Made by a program: the position numbers and the translations under genes
NCBI GenBank assembly: GCA_007449985.2
Contig: VIIQ02000191.1
Span: 1 to 64,000 of the forward strand
Origin: Desmodesmus armatus
Lineage: Eukaryota > Chlorophyta > Chlorophyceae > Sphaeropleales > Scenedesmaceae
Direction: 5' to 3'
DNA length: 64,000 bases
Shown here: in pieces, positions 21,867 through 34,500 of the stretch
Numbering within the stretch: position 1 is the stretch's first letter
Layout of the letters: every line of letters starts with the position of its first letter
The notes under the pieces: generated by a model
Told to the model about the DNA's origin: nothing
The model's database searches: none
What the model saw: only the letters and a program-made list of their open reading frames with translations

Positions 21867-24800
21867 GGTGACGGAGGTTGCTGCTGCTGCTGCTGACCGT
21901 GGTTGGCCTGAGCTGGCCCTTGCTGCTGCACACCTGTAGGAGCTTTGTAAGCCCTGCCAGCCGTGCCGGCCCTGCGAGCATACACAGGCCTGCCCTCTGC
22001 TGTATACCCCTGCAGCACATACTGCCCTACAACGCTGGGGACACTCTTGTCACCCCCTACTGGGGCCCCAGCACCTGCTCCAACAGCACCTCCCTTCGGT
22101 GCTACAGGCCCTGCGCCCCTCCCTACAGCGGCCTTCAAAGCAGTTGCATCATACTCAAAGATACGAGAGGTGTCACCTGTGCTGGCGGGGGTGTCTCCTG
22201 CACCTGGCTCTGCTGTGTCCCCAGGCTCTTCGTCACCCCCTGCTGGTCCCCCACCACTGCTGCCGCCTGGTGTGCTGCCAGTGCTAACTCCTACTGCAGG
22301 CTGAGGGAGGGTGACCGCGCGGCCAGCACCATCGATAATGATTGGTGCGTCTCCGGTGCCGTCCGTGTCCTCTGTGATATTAGGGGGTGGGAAGCCTTTG
22401 AGATTGGACGGGAAAGGAACTGCCTTAGGCGCTGTCCAGCCAGGGATGCTGTCGTTTAATGGATCTACGGTCTCCAGGGTACCCTCGTCCGTCAGCTTGG
22501 CTTCGTTTATCCCATTGCCGACGCCTGAAGCAGCGCCTGAAACCAGGGGTATCTGTAACAGGGCGGCTGTCGCAGGCGGTACTGTGAAGGTCCAGCCTGT
22601 GGTGCGTATGTTGTAGATGTGCGGCCTTATGATGTCTGGTTTGAAGGTGCCATTCATCCGCCCATCCTCTGCAGCAAGACAACAGTACACAGCACACAGC
22701 ACACAGCACAACAGATGCTTCCATGGGTCAGGGACGCACATAACAGGCTGCATCTATAAAGAGTCACATGCAGCTGTGGCCACTGCGCCTGCTGGTGCGG
22801 CAATGCTGCCTTGCCTGGCACTATGATATCTTTGTGCGCGAAGCACCTAGTACAGGGAGACAGCTGAAGCACACACAGCAGAGAGCTCACACTGATGGGT
22901 ACTCACTTTGACCTTGGTAGGTCTGGCCGGCCAGCGTCACCCCTTCATATGCTGTCATATTGCCGTTCGGCCCCTGGAGCAGATGCAGAGCCGCTCCGGC
23001 AGTGGACATCCCAGGAAGGGTCGCGGTCACGTTGCAAGTGATGTTCGGGTTGGCGTTCGCGGCCACCACGCTGATCATGCCGGCGTGCGGCACCAGCAAC
23101 GCATACGTGAAGAACAACTCCCGGCACTCGCTGACGACCACATCGCTGCTGAAGTTGAGGAAGATGGCCGGCCCGTTGTTGCCGAAAGCGCGGCTGAACA
23201 TGACGTAACCGTAAAAAGGAACCCGCACCCGGGGATAGGGCGTTCCAAGTTCGTCAAACTCGATGTCCATTCCGACATATGCCGGTGCGTCTCCTTTCGT
23301 TTGATCGGGGCTGACGTCCCGGTAGGCATCTTCCTCGTACTTCTTCGGCCGTCGGAGGCCAGCAGACCCCCAGTGGAAGTTGATGCCGCTGGCACCAGCC
23401 TGAGCGAACTCCATCGCCGTCACCAGCGTCCATATGGCAGCGCCGATGGTATTGGAGAAGTTTGACTGGCCCCCGTCCGGCACCGAGTTTGCCTCCGAAA
23501 TGCGCAGCGTGATGTTCGACAGCCGCGCTTCCTTGATGAACTCCTTTACGATTGCGATCAGGGCGCGAGGAGGTTGGCTGCCTGGGATGGTTGACGTCAG
23601 TTTGTTGAAGAGCTCCGGGAATGTGGTTTCCCTGTTGGGGCCATAGTAATGGAAGGTGGCCTCGCCGAGGAAGCACCTGGACAAAGCACAGCACAGCATA
23701 GCACAGCAGAGTTGAGCCTGAAACGCACCATATCTGTTCCCAAACCACTGCCTTGATGCCACAAAGTAGTGCAGACACCCATGTCGGATGCAACCCTGGC
23801 GGCACAATGCTGACCTTTTGGCAGCACAGGTCATGTGAGGCAGCACAAGAACATGCGATTGACGACAAACGCACATGCTCAGGAGCCAGCCACTCACTGG
23901 TTGCTGTTGATGAGGAAGCTTTTGAATGCGTTGATGTCCGCATTGAAGCTTGACCAGGCCGGCCCCGACATCATCCGCCTGTTGAACCCTGGAGGGCCCC
24001 AGTAAGGCCACCCCCACGCTGCCTGGTACTCCTGGGTCAGCCCTCCACAGCCAGTGATACCCTCGGCCGACATTTTGAAGTACGCGTTGTAGTTGTCCAC
24101 CCCTGTCGCAAACACCTCGGTAGTGTTCCTAAAGCAGTAGCTCTGCGGCTTGTACGGCAAGTACGGCTCAGCCCCCTCCCTGTACAGCGCATACCCAGGG
24201 TTGTACCTGTCGGAGGGAACGTCCATCGTCCCAACAAGCTGGTACCCCGGCGGGTTCATCTGTACGGGGGTGCAGACTGCAGGGCTTTCGATGCGTTGGA
24301 AGCCCCCGATCTTGGTCGGCCACTGGTCCGGCTCGTTGCCGAGTTCGTAGCTGTGGACTGCAAAGGGGTAGTCTTTGAACCAGCCGTCAATGTAGTTCTT
24401 CATGTGCAGGGCTTGCTCTGGTGCCTTCATGTAGAGTGGGAGGCCGATGATGAAGCGCATGCCTAGGCTGCAGTGCAACCTGACGAGGCCACGCATAAAT
24501 GCGGCCTCGGGGAGCTGCAGATTGAAGGTAAGGGTGGTGGTGGTGGTGGGGTGGAAGACAGCAAGTGTGGCGGGTGAGTGGGTGGGTGGGGGCAAGGCAA
24601 ACGTCGGGCCGCTTGAATGATTGGATGCCTAGGCTGCTGTGCAAGCTGACCAGGTCATGTATTCATGCGTGGCCCCTCTGGGAGCTGCCGGCAGCATTTG
24701 GAGGGTGTCGCGGGACAGGGGGACACAGCGCAGGGAGATGGAGGGGGCGGGGACTGGGTGGGGGAGGGGGTGGGGACTTGGGGTTGTTCACCACGGATAT

Positions 24801-27783
24801 TCACCATGTCCAGTCACGCCGCGTGCGGCAGTTGAAGGAGCAGGATTTGGGAGGTGTACGTGAAAAGCTGGTCACCTGAGCTTTTCAGCGGCAGCAGGTC
24901 ACTGGAGCCTCCAGGATGAACCCAAAACTGACACCCTTAGCGCTTCTGTGCATTTGATACGGGGGCTGAGCTACATGTGCTGCTTCACCGAACTTGTGGT
25001 TTTGATTGCCAGCTCACCTTAGTGAGCCCCTCCTGACTAGCACCACCGATGCGCAGGATGGGCGAGGGACCCAGCTGCGAGAACACCCTCTCGAACGCTT
25101 CCAAGTTCTCGTCGAAAAACACAAAAGGCGTCCACTCTCGCGAGATCCCGATAAATGACGGCGGCACGGCTTGGAGGAATGCGTCCGGCTGGATATCCAA
25201 GGTCAGCTGTCCCTGCCTGGGTTTTGGCGGAGGCGAGGGCGGTGGCGGGGATAGCGGGGGCGGCTCTGGCGCGGGCGGCATGAAGGGGTTGTTTATCTTG
25301 CTGTTCCTCCCAAAATCAATGGAGAGACCGTAGGGGTCGTTTGGATCCAACTTGAACTCATTCCGGTTGCCCGTGGTGCCGCTGGAGGGCGCTTCAACCT
25401 CCTGCTGCTGCTGTTGCGCACCATTGCTGCCATTGCTGCCGCTGTTGTCACTCCCAACATTGGCATCTGCATCTGCGTCGATGCCAGGCTGGCTGCCAGT
25501 TGTGCTGCCGTCCCCATCACCGACTGTGATGTCGACTACAGGTGTGCCGTCGCCGTTGCTGCTGCTGCTGCTGCTGCTGGCGCCAGGCTGGTCTTCTATA
25601 GACTCTCCAGGGATGACTTCTTCGTATTCATAGTTGTCTTCTGCGGCTGCTGGAGTGTCACTTGGAGGCTGTGGTTCTGCTGTCTGCATGAGGCTTGCAC
25701 GCACCGGCTGCTGCTTGACCTGCTGCTGCTTACTACGAGGCTGGGCATATTGTTGCTGTTGCCGCCTCTGGTTCAACTGATGTTGCTGTTGCTGCTGCGG
25801 CTGAAGTTGCCGTGACAGCCGCTGCTGCTGCTGCTGCTGCTGTGGAATGCCTGCAAGCCGCATGTTGGAAGCAGGCCAAGGTGCGCCCACGCCCGCTCCC
25901 TGAGGCTGTAACTGCTGCTGCTGCTGCTGCTGCTGTACAAGCAGTTGCTGCTGTGCATCTGCGGGCAGGGCCTGCCAAGTCTGCGCAGACAGTTGCTGCT
26001 GCTGCATGTACTGCAGTTGCTCATGCGTGAGCGCCTGTTGTGTGCCTGGAGCTTGTTGCAGTGGGGGCTGCACCTGTAGGGTCTCCTGCTGCAGCTGCAA
26101 CTGTTGCTGCTGCTGCAGCAGCTGCATCTGTTGCTGCTGTGCTAGGTCTGGCTGATACAGCTGGCCCTGCTCCAGCTGGTAGTGTGGCAGTGTGGGCTGC
26201 TGCTGCTGCTGCAACAAGGGCTGCTGCTGCTGCTGCTGCACTTGCAGTGCTGGAATCGCAGGCAGCTGCAACAACTGCCCCTGCTCCAGCTGGTACTGCT
26301 GCTGCTGTATCACCTGCTGCTGCTGCTGCTGCTGCTGCTGTGGCAGCTTCAGCTCCTCTAGTTGTCCAGGGTACTGCTCCTGCAGCAGGTGTGGTTGCAG
26401 CATCAGCTGGTGAAGGGCCTGTGGTAATGATGGCTGCCCCTGACCCGCTGGCGCCTGGGGAGGCTGCTCCTGCTGCTGCTGCTGCTGCTGCTGTGGCTGC
26501 TGTGCGCCTTGTGGTTGATTCGGCTTCTGCTGCTGTGCCAGATGCTGCCATTGCTTCCACTGCTGCTGCAGCTGCTGTGCTGTTGATGGCTGCATGATGC
26601 CTTCCTGCTGCAGCAGCATGTTTACTGCTGACTCCTCAGGCCCTGCACAAGCAGCGGCAACACACGTACACATCCACACATATTGCTGCTGTGTAACCAT
26701 CGGTCAGTGGTGCAATCATAAGGACCAGCTGCAGCAGTGTGTTTGTTGCTTCTGCTGCAGCTCCTGCTGCTGCTGCTGCTGGTGCTGCTGGTGCCCAGAA
26801 GGCAAGGGCTGCAGGTTGTGCTCTACATGCAGCAGTGCTGGCGTGAGCACCATGGTATGCTTGCTTGGATACTGTCAACTGTTCTTGCAGGAAGAGTTTC
26901 ACTATAACGCATCCTACAGACTGTCAAGCCTGTGGTCTGACTGATAGCAGCTGCAAGCACGACTGCTGCATGTCGCTGGCTAGCTGACACCCGTCGCCGT
27001 CTCAGCATGCATCCCCTTGATCACCACCATCCACCCCACCCTCCCTCTACTCTCCACGACCAGCACGTGATGCCGGTAGCAGCAGCAGCAGCAGCAGCCC
27101 TACCTTCAGCAACATACTGCTTTCCCACACACATGCTGAGCCACCAGGAGCTTGCACACATGCTGATCCAGGCCTGCTATCAGCAAGTACTGCTCACCCA
27201 AGAACATGCTGAGCCAGCCCTACTACCAGCGCCTGTTGCTTACCTACACACATGCTGAGCCAGCAGGCACCCAGCCCTCCTGAGTCCAGCTCACAGGGGG
27301 TGTTGGCAGCTGCTGGGGTACACGAGGAGCCAGGCTGCCCAGAATTCATGTCTGACATGAGGCATGGGGCTGTCACGTTTGCACATTGGTCTGCAGCAGC
27401 AGCAGCAGCAAGGCACCCAACACACGGAGTGTCAACCAAACATGCTGCTGATGTAAATGCTGTCCTAAGACAACTATAAGCTGATGTTTAGATATATCAG
27501 TTGAGGCAAACAGCTTCGTGAAAGGGGACGGCCTAGATGGCAGGCTGGCCATGCTGTGGCACCTACATGACTCCTTGAAGTGCTTGGACCACCTGACTGC
27601 ACTGGTCCACTTGCTTATGGAGGAAGAAGCATCGACGTAGTCCAAACATGCATGTTTATGCTCAACGTTACGCAGAGCATCGCAGAATGGGTGCCCCAAG
27701 TTCTCCGCGCTCGCCCTGGGCGGGAGGACTGACACAAACACCAACAGCAAGGCGGTGCAGGCAACCACAGCCTTCATTGGCAT
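20267..27783 (-). CDS. Secreted GH79-family glycoside hydrolase with Gln-rich insert
   Basis: Exons (minus): 27,783-27,567; 27,390-27,244; 26,642-25,018; 24,514-23,898; 23,676-22,913; 22,668-20,267. They sum to 1,923 residues in phase. The start gives a signal peptide (MPMKAVVACTALLLVFVSVL, cleavage near ASA-EN), then a Cys-containing segment (exons 1-2). A strongly Gln-rich block of about 350 residues follows, and then the catalytic region: FIGISREWTPF and ILRIGGASQE, SYELGNEPD with Glu724 as probable acid/base, and ISEANS with Glu930 as probable nucleophile. GH79 enzymes are retaining beta-glucuronidases and heparanase relatives, so cell-wall or extracellular glycan cleavage is likely; the substrate is not visible. 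Exon 6 adds about 800 residues: a short beta-type segment, a QQQY-rich repeat and Gly/Ser/Thr/Pro-rich tail. Family assignment is firm; enzyme activity is inferred. Confidence 0.85.
24628..24695 (-). repeat. echo of GH79 exon 4 start
   Basis: The minus-strand sequence at 24,695-24,628 (GCAGCTCCCAGAGGGGCCAC ... CACAGCAGCCTAGGCATC) resembles the acceptor and first 60 bases of the real exon 4 at 24,520-24,461 (GCAGCTCCCCGAGGCCGCAT ... CACTGCAGCCTAGGCATG). It sits about 170 bp upstream in the preceding intron, is diverged, and contains a frame change, so it is a decayed duplicate. Confidence 0.85.
27120..27260 (-). repeat. repeated exon 2 end with donor, 3-4 copies
   Basis: The true exon 2 end (GGCTCAGCATGTGTGTAG/GTAAGCA, minus, 27,259-27,238) is followed in the intron by GGCTCAGCATGTTCTTGGGT (about 27,214-27,195), a weaker GGATCAGCATGTGTGCAAGC, and GGCTCAGCATGTGTGTGGGA AAGCA (about 27,144-27,120). 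Copies are 40-70 bp apart. Confidence 0.75.
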
Positions 27784-28595
27784 ATTTGACAGCTTTCATA
27801 ATACCAGTCCTTGAAACAGACAGCCTGTGTGCAGCACCATAACTGCTGTAACACGCTTGCAGCGCAGCGTGGTTGCATAACACCCAGTCACATACCGCCA
27901 GTTTGCTTGCAAAACACTGATAGGGTTGGTCAATCGAGCCTGCCCAGCACAATTTCATACCAAGACCTGAGCCCTGCATGTTTGCCAGAGCTGTCCAGGA
28001 CCGTATGGCAGGAGAGGAGATGGGTTGAGAGAGATTCGTATTACCGTTTGCAGCTCAAAGAAGACACCTCTCGGCCAAGTCAAGTGGGCAGCACCTGGTG
28101 GTCACCAGGAACCCGTGCCTATCAGCAGCACGCTGCGATCATCATTTGCGGTAAGTTCAGAGTCTTTCTGGTGTGTTACAGGCTTTGAATGGAACTGTGA
28201 TCCGCACACGAGGTATGTGTGTGCACCGATCAGGGGTGACGCGATTCAGGGGTGGGCTCCGGTATCCCCTTGCTTATGTCGCAGTATCGAGTTCTGGATC
28301 TCGTTCGATCCTGCTTTGGTGGCCAGGCGACCACCTGTTGATGAACTGCTGTTCGGAAGCAGCACCTGTGACACAGTCACTCCCCTATGCCTGATCATCA
28401 ACAGGAGCGGAATATGAGGGGTATATGATGATTTGCTTCAATCTGAAGCATCTCTGGTCCAAAATCCGTCCCGCTGGGCGGTATGCAGCACTGCACCCAA
28501 CCAGCTTGCTGTCTGGGGGGTGTGAAAGTGTCAAACCTGTGCTGCATCTTCTGCTGCTGCCACAGGTGGTGTTTGATTGAAAGCAGTGCAGCAGC
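27784..28595. promoter_or_regulatory. divergent intergenic region
   Basis: About 810 bases separate the GH79 start (minus) from the DUF3754 start (plus), so both promoters and 5' UTRs must lie here. I see no clear TATA box, tandem repeat or RNA gene. It is poorer in CAG runs than the coding parts around it. Confidence 0.5.
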
Positions 28596-31500
28596 ATGGA
28601 AGTAACAGCTGCTGCTGCGGACAGCAGCAGTAGCGCTACACCTTTCAAACAGGCAGCAGCTGAGGCAGTGGCGGATCGCGCCACCAGCCCAGTTGGCGTG
28701 CCCACCACCCGCGCAGTGTCTCAGCCTGGCAGCAAGAAGCAGAAGTCAAACGTGAACACCATGGTTCATCCACCAGGTGGGCTCTTTCAGCTGCGCGCCT
28801 CCCTCAATCACAGGGTGGCAGCGGGCAGTCTGGCCTACAGCAAATTGTACAGAGAGCAAGTGCTCTCTACATACACAATCACAGCCACCACCACCCCTGG
28901 CTCCCCTAGAGTATTGGGACACTCTGAAAGTGGCTTCTTTCAGCTGCTCGCCTCCCTGCCTCACGCAACGGGCACTGTCAATCCCACCAGTCTTGAAGCA
29001 TTCTTTTTAGGCAGTGTGTTTTGGCAGATAGCAGTCTGGCCGACGCTGCACAATCCACAGCGAGCACCACCCCTGCCCCCCTGAAGTGTTGTCACACTTC
29101 GAAAAATCGTGCAGCCAGCTTTGCCTTGAGCAATCTGCAGTTGCCTTCATGCTTGCCACGGTCAGCAGCACGTCTGTTGTGTGACACCTGGAGACGGCCC
29201 CCGCCAGCACAGTGCACAGCGCATACAAACGAGTGCACAGCGCATACAAACGAAACTTGTTGACCAGCAAACGACCGGGGAATACGTGCCACACAGTCAA
29301 CAGGCGCTGTGGAGCACGGGCAAGGCAGACCGGTTTCGACCCCAGCCACGGGGTCTCATTAGTGCCCTGCACAGCGCATGTATGTGGGGCCAGCACTCCG
29401 TCAGCTGCGCTCTACATGGTTTGACATTGGGCTTCCCAGTGACACCAGCTGCACCAGGGCGCTACCACTCGCTATGCCCCCCCCCCCCCCCCTCCAATGC
29501 ACACACTTGCTCACATGCCCACGTGCTCATCATTTGCTGCCCCAGAGAGCGCCACATCTTTGTTGACCCCATGAGCTGAAGATGGCCCTTGGCCCATGTG
29601 TCTGTACACAGCGTCCACATTCCCTCACTTGCTCGCCCCCTGTTCACCCCGTGACCCATGTGCCCCTCACCCTGCCCCCCTCCCCTACCCTGCCCCCCTC
29701 CCCCCCTCCACTCCCCCCCCCCCCCCCCACCACACACAGAGCGCCACATCTCTGTTGACCCCCATGAGCTGAAGATGGCTATCAAGAACAGGCTGGAGCT
29801 GGATGACAGGGTGCACTTTGAGGAGCTGACAAAGCTCATGGAGGGAGTGGCAAACTTTGACTTCTATGACCTCAAGACACGGTGAGTGTTGGGGAGAGAA
29901 AAAAAGGTCGCGGAGAGGGGGGGGGGTGGGAGGTGGAAGGGGGGGCGAGGTGCATGAGAGAGGGAGGGGGTCGGAAGTACGGATGTGGAGGTTGGAGCGA
30001 GGGCAGGAGGGCAGCTGTGACTGACTAACTTTGACTCCTATGACCTCAAGACGCGGTGAGGGAGCTCTGGTCAAGCGGGAGAGAGCGGGGGAGGGGGGGA
30101 TTGGAGGGGGGCAGGCAGACGGAGGGAGATGGACGCAGGGGTGTGGAGGACGGAGCGAGGGCGGAAGGCTGTGACCAACAAACTGGTGACTTCTATGACC
30201 TCAAGACGCGGTGAGGGAGCTCTCGCCAAGGGGGAGAGCTGGGGGGGGGGGCAGTGGAGGGGGCCAGGGAGACGGAGCGCTGTTGTTCTGGCGGCTTGGT
30301 TTGCGATCCTGCATACATTGCATGCACCAGGTATTATGGTGTGCTGGCTGTGCTGGGCTGTGCTCAAAGCCGACCATCAATGGTGTTTTTCCAGTGGTGT
30401 TGTGTTCCGCGTCCTTATGCTGTCCTCCTGATGTTGTTGATGCCCCTGCAGGATGCGCACCAACTTCCTGCCCTTCTCCTGTGGTGCGCGCAACGACATC
30501 TACCTGCAGCGCACCAGCAAGGCACTGCCTGCAACAGACACACTCGACAAGAAGGAGGATGAGTTCATAGCAGGTGCGCTTGTTGGCTGTATGATATGCG
30601 GTGCTGGCTTCGTTGGTACAGACACTTGGGGAGGTTCCAGCGACTTATGGGCGCCAGTCAGCAGGCGCAAGTGTATGTATCTTCGCGAATGTTTGGGTGG
30701 TGCATGTTTGTCACAACAGACTGGTCTTCGTCTTGGTTAGATCAAGATGGGGGTAGGGGACTGGGCTGGAGCACGCTAGGCAGACAGTGGGAGGGTTCGG
30801 GGGGGGGGGGGGAGCTTGACGTTGCATGATTGTGTGCAGGCGGTAGTAGCAGCAAGTGAGTGCAAAGTGCCCACAAAGCAATGCCAAATGTTTTTCCGAT
30901 GACGGGAGTCCCATTTGTAGTGTAAATGCAGTGCAGGGCGCATGCTGTGCTGCGTCATGCTGTGCCGATTCTGTTGTGCTGACCTGTATGGCGTGTGCGT
31001 GATTGTTGTCCTGCAGACGTGTATGAGGTGCTTGCTGCCTCACACTACACCCTGCTGACAAAGGAGGAGTGGGACCTGGCAACCAGCGAGAACTTCAACC
31101 TGAACTTGCCCATGGAGGTGCGCCACGGGCGAGGAAGGGGCGGGGGGGGGGGTCCAGCACTGGGGGGCGGGGGGGGGGGGGGGGTCAGCACTGGGGGGCG
31201 GGGGGGGGGGGGGGGGTCAGCACTGGGGGGCGGGGGGGGGGGGGTCAGCACTGGGGGGGGGGGGGGGGGGTCCAGCACTGGGGGGCGGGGGCGGGGGGGT
31301 CAGCACTGGGGGGCGGGGGGGGGGGGGGGTCAGCACTGGGGGGCGGGGGGGGGGGGGGGTCAGCACTGGGGGGCGGGGGGGGGGGGGGGGGTCAGCACTG
31401 GGGGGCGGGGGGGGGGGGGGTCAGCACTGGGGGGCGGGGGGGGGGGGGGGTCAGCACTGGGGGGGCGGGGGGGGGGGGGGGGGTGTCAGCACTGGGGGGC

Positions 31501-34500
31501 GGGGGGGGGGGGGGGGTCCAGCACTGGGGGGCGGGGGAGGGAGGGAGGGAGATACTGCTCCAATGCTGCTGTCTGCTGGTGGGGTTTGCGTGTGTATCTT
31601 GACTCGTGTCACAAGAAAGTGTATGTTCTACATGCACTGGTTGTGTGTGGACAAGGGGCAGGGTGTACCCCTCCCATGTGAAAGCTGCCTCTGGGCAACT
31701 GTAGGCATTTGGTGTATCTTATGCATGTACCCTATGTGTCGCACACAATCCATTCCAAACATATGTACCCTCTAACTTACTGCGGCTCCACCCCCCCCCT
31801 CTTACAACCTCTCCATCTCCCCCCTTCGACCTGTCCATATGGCTGCAACCCCCCTGCGACCTGTCCATGTTCATAAACCCTAAACCTCAAACCCTAAACT
31901 CCTGCTGTTGATGACAGGTCAACTGGGAGTACATGAACAAAGACCTGCTGGAGAAGTTCTGGAAGAGCAGCAACTCACGCCGCACACTCAGGAAGACACT
32001 GCCCGACTGCATGGCGGTACGTCACATGACACAACAACCTGCAGGACTGACAGTTGACTGTGCAATCATGCAGTAGTTATATAGTCTTGCCCAGTGGCAT
32101 GTGCTCAGCATGCACGCTCAGCACACATGCAGCAGCTGTACAGGCACTAAATGGATTATGCATGCATACATGCATGCATGCATGATGGGTTAGCGCACAT
32201 GAACTCACATCAAAGCATGTGACAGCTTGGAAGACTTTGGAAGACGAAAAAAGGCGGGAAAGCTGCATGTGTGTTTTGTGCGCTCGCTTATTGTAGCAGC
32301 AGAGCACAGCCTGCGCACCGTCTGTTCACCTCATGCATGCTGGCCGTGCTGGGCAATCTGCGTGCTGGCTTGGGCTGTCTCTGAACACCACATTGCCGTG
32401 CTGCTGCCTTGTGTGTGTTCTTCATCCTGAGTGCCGGCATGGGCCACGTCTGAACACAACAGATTACTCTTCATATTTGGTCAAACGTCCCAGACCCCAA
32501 GGCAGTGCATGATCAATGAGTGCTGTGTGCTGAGCAGATACCGTGCTGCTGCCTTGTGTGTGCTGGGGGTGTCCTGCAGGATCGCATCCTGGTGTTCCAT
32601 CGTGGCATTGGCTCTGCCAAGGTGTCAGGCATGCTGATCGATCAGAAGCTGGACCTGTTGATGGACTACACAGGTATGCATATGCGCATGGCGAGCATGT
32701 AATCAACCAAGTACATGCTAGCTTGGCGAGCATGTAATCATTCAACCAAGTACATGCTAGCTTGCTAGGTTTCGGAAGCAGCAGACCAGTTGCTGCACAT
32801 GACGCCGTTGCGTCTGTTGCTATTGCAGCATGTGTAGACATATTCTTGCATGCTCAGCATGCTTGATAAGCTGCTAATCACCGCACCCCCTTCCCCCCCA
32901 CACCAACACACACCCGGTGTTGTGCTGGCTGTGCCTCTGCTGTTCCGGCATCTGTGCAGTGTTCCATATCCTGGACAAGATCAAGGGCATCTTTGCAAAG
33001 AAGCAGCAGGACAAGGCAGCAGACAAGACAGTGGCAGAGGCGCAGGGCAAGGAGCTTCTGTCAGGCAGCAAGCAGCAGGGCACACAGGTAGGCATGGGGT
33101 GTTGGCAGGATGTGCTCCGAGGCATAGTTTGACAGGGTGGTACGGGGGGGGGGGTCTCAGAGGGCGTAGGCACAATGCAGACAAGGCAGCGGCAGATGCG
33201 CAGGGCAAGGAGCCTCTGTCAGGCAGTAAGCAGCAGGGGCAGGGCACACAGGTAGGCATGGGGTGTTGGGGCTGTTGCTAGGGCAGGGTAGAGCACACAT
33301 GTTGGCAGTTGCTGTCGACGGCATGTGTGCTGGGCGCTTGGGTTGGTTCGGCACGTGGTTTGTGAGGGGGTTCAGCGAGTGCAGGGTCTAGATGCTTTGA
33401 GTGGATGCACAGCGCAAGGAGCCTTTCGCAGCAGGCAGCAAGCAGCAGGGGCAGGGCATACAGGTGGGCAGTGGCTGTCGGCTGGATGTGCGATTGGCGA
33501 TTGGGGTTTGGTTTGACAGTGGTGGTAGTGGTGGAGTGGGTGGGGTGGGGGATTTAGCGAGTGTATGCTCTTGGAGCTTTGAATGGACTTGTCAGATGTT
33601 TGCGGATGGGGCGTAGCAGTGTTTGTATGGTTCGTCTCAATCCTCAAAGTGAGGGTTGCAGCTGTGTCTGGGGGTGGCAGGACGGACTCTCACTGATGCT
33701 GGGTGGGACCTAAGGTGGTTCAGGCATATTATATATTATATAGTATATATATATTATATATTTTCCATCTCCCCTTCCCTCCTTTAAAAAAAATATAGTA
33801 TATTATATTTTGTGGTTCGTCGCAGCTGTTGAAGTTGTTGCGAAACAGGGCCCCTGGGACAGTTTGATAGTGGTGGCAGATTGTGAATGCCTCCGCGCGG
33901 GCGAAGGGAGGGGGGGTGGTGGAGCGTGTGGAGTAGCTGGTTGTAGCAGCACCTGTTGGGTGGTTTTGGCTGCAGGCCAAGGCCTGCAGAATACTTTACA
34001 CGACCGACATCCGACAAGGCGCAGCAACTTTGCCAACCTGCACCAGTCAGTGTGTGTGCTACCTGTGCTGACCCACAGCCTCTGCCTGCCCCCCTGTGCT
34101 TGAACAGACGGCTGGCTTGGCGGGTGATTTCGAACGCCCTCACACCTGACTTGCAAGACTGGGGTACGTCAGCAGGCCCTATGGGCACCCTCATGAGCCT
34201 CCGGCTCGCTGGCTAGCGCAAGGTCGGGACGCTGTCCTCAATTGTACTGTACTGTGCTGTGCTGTGCTGTGCTGTGCTGTGCTGTGCTGTACTGCACTGT
34301 ACTGCACTGCACTGCACTGCACTGCACTGTACTGCCCCCAATACTGCTGTACTGTACTGTACTGTACTGTCCCCAATTGTACTGTACTGTACTGTGCATG
34401 CCATGTACCAGGCCGTTGGTGGGGGGCGCCCATCGAGCCCCGACAGCGTGGCCATCAGCCAATATGAATACGAGGGCGGCGTGATGATTGCAAGCAGGCA

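Noticed and set aside
21319..22020. Alternative open frames on both strands within GH79 exon 6
   Set aside because: They are shadows produced by CAG-rich coding sequence; the exon 6 frame joins in phase to the catalytic exons.
31069..31681. Gly-rich plus-strand frames of up to 228 codons in the DUF3754 intron 4
   Set aside because: They extend the exon 4 frame into a G-run minisatellite; the exon has a clear donor at 31,117 and rejoins in phase at 31,918.
34240..34400. Plus and minus open frames through the ACTGT/GCTGT array
   Set aside because: A pentamer array read in three frames has few stops; the frames are composition artefacts.
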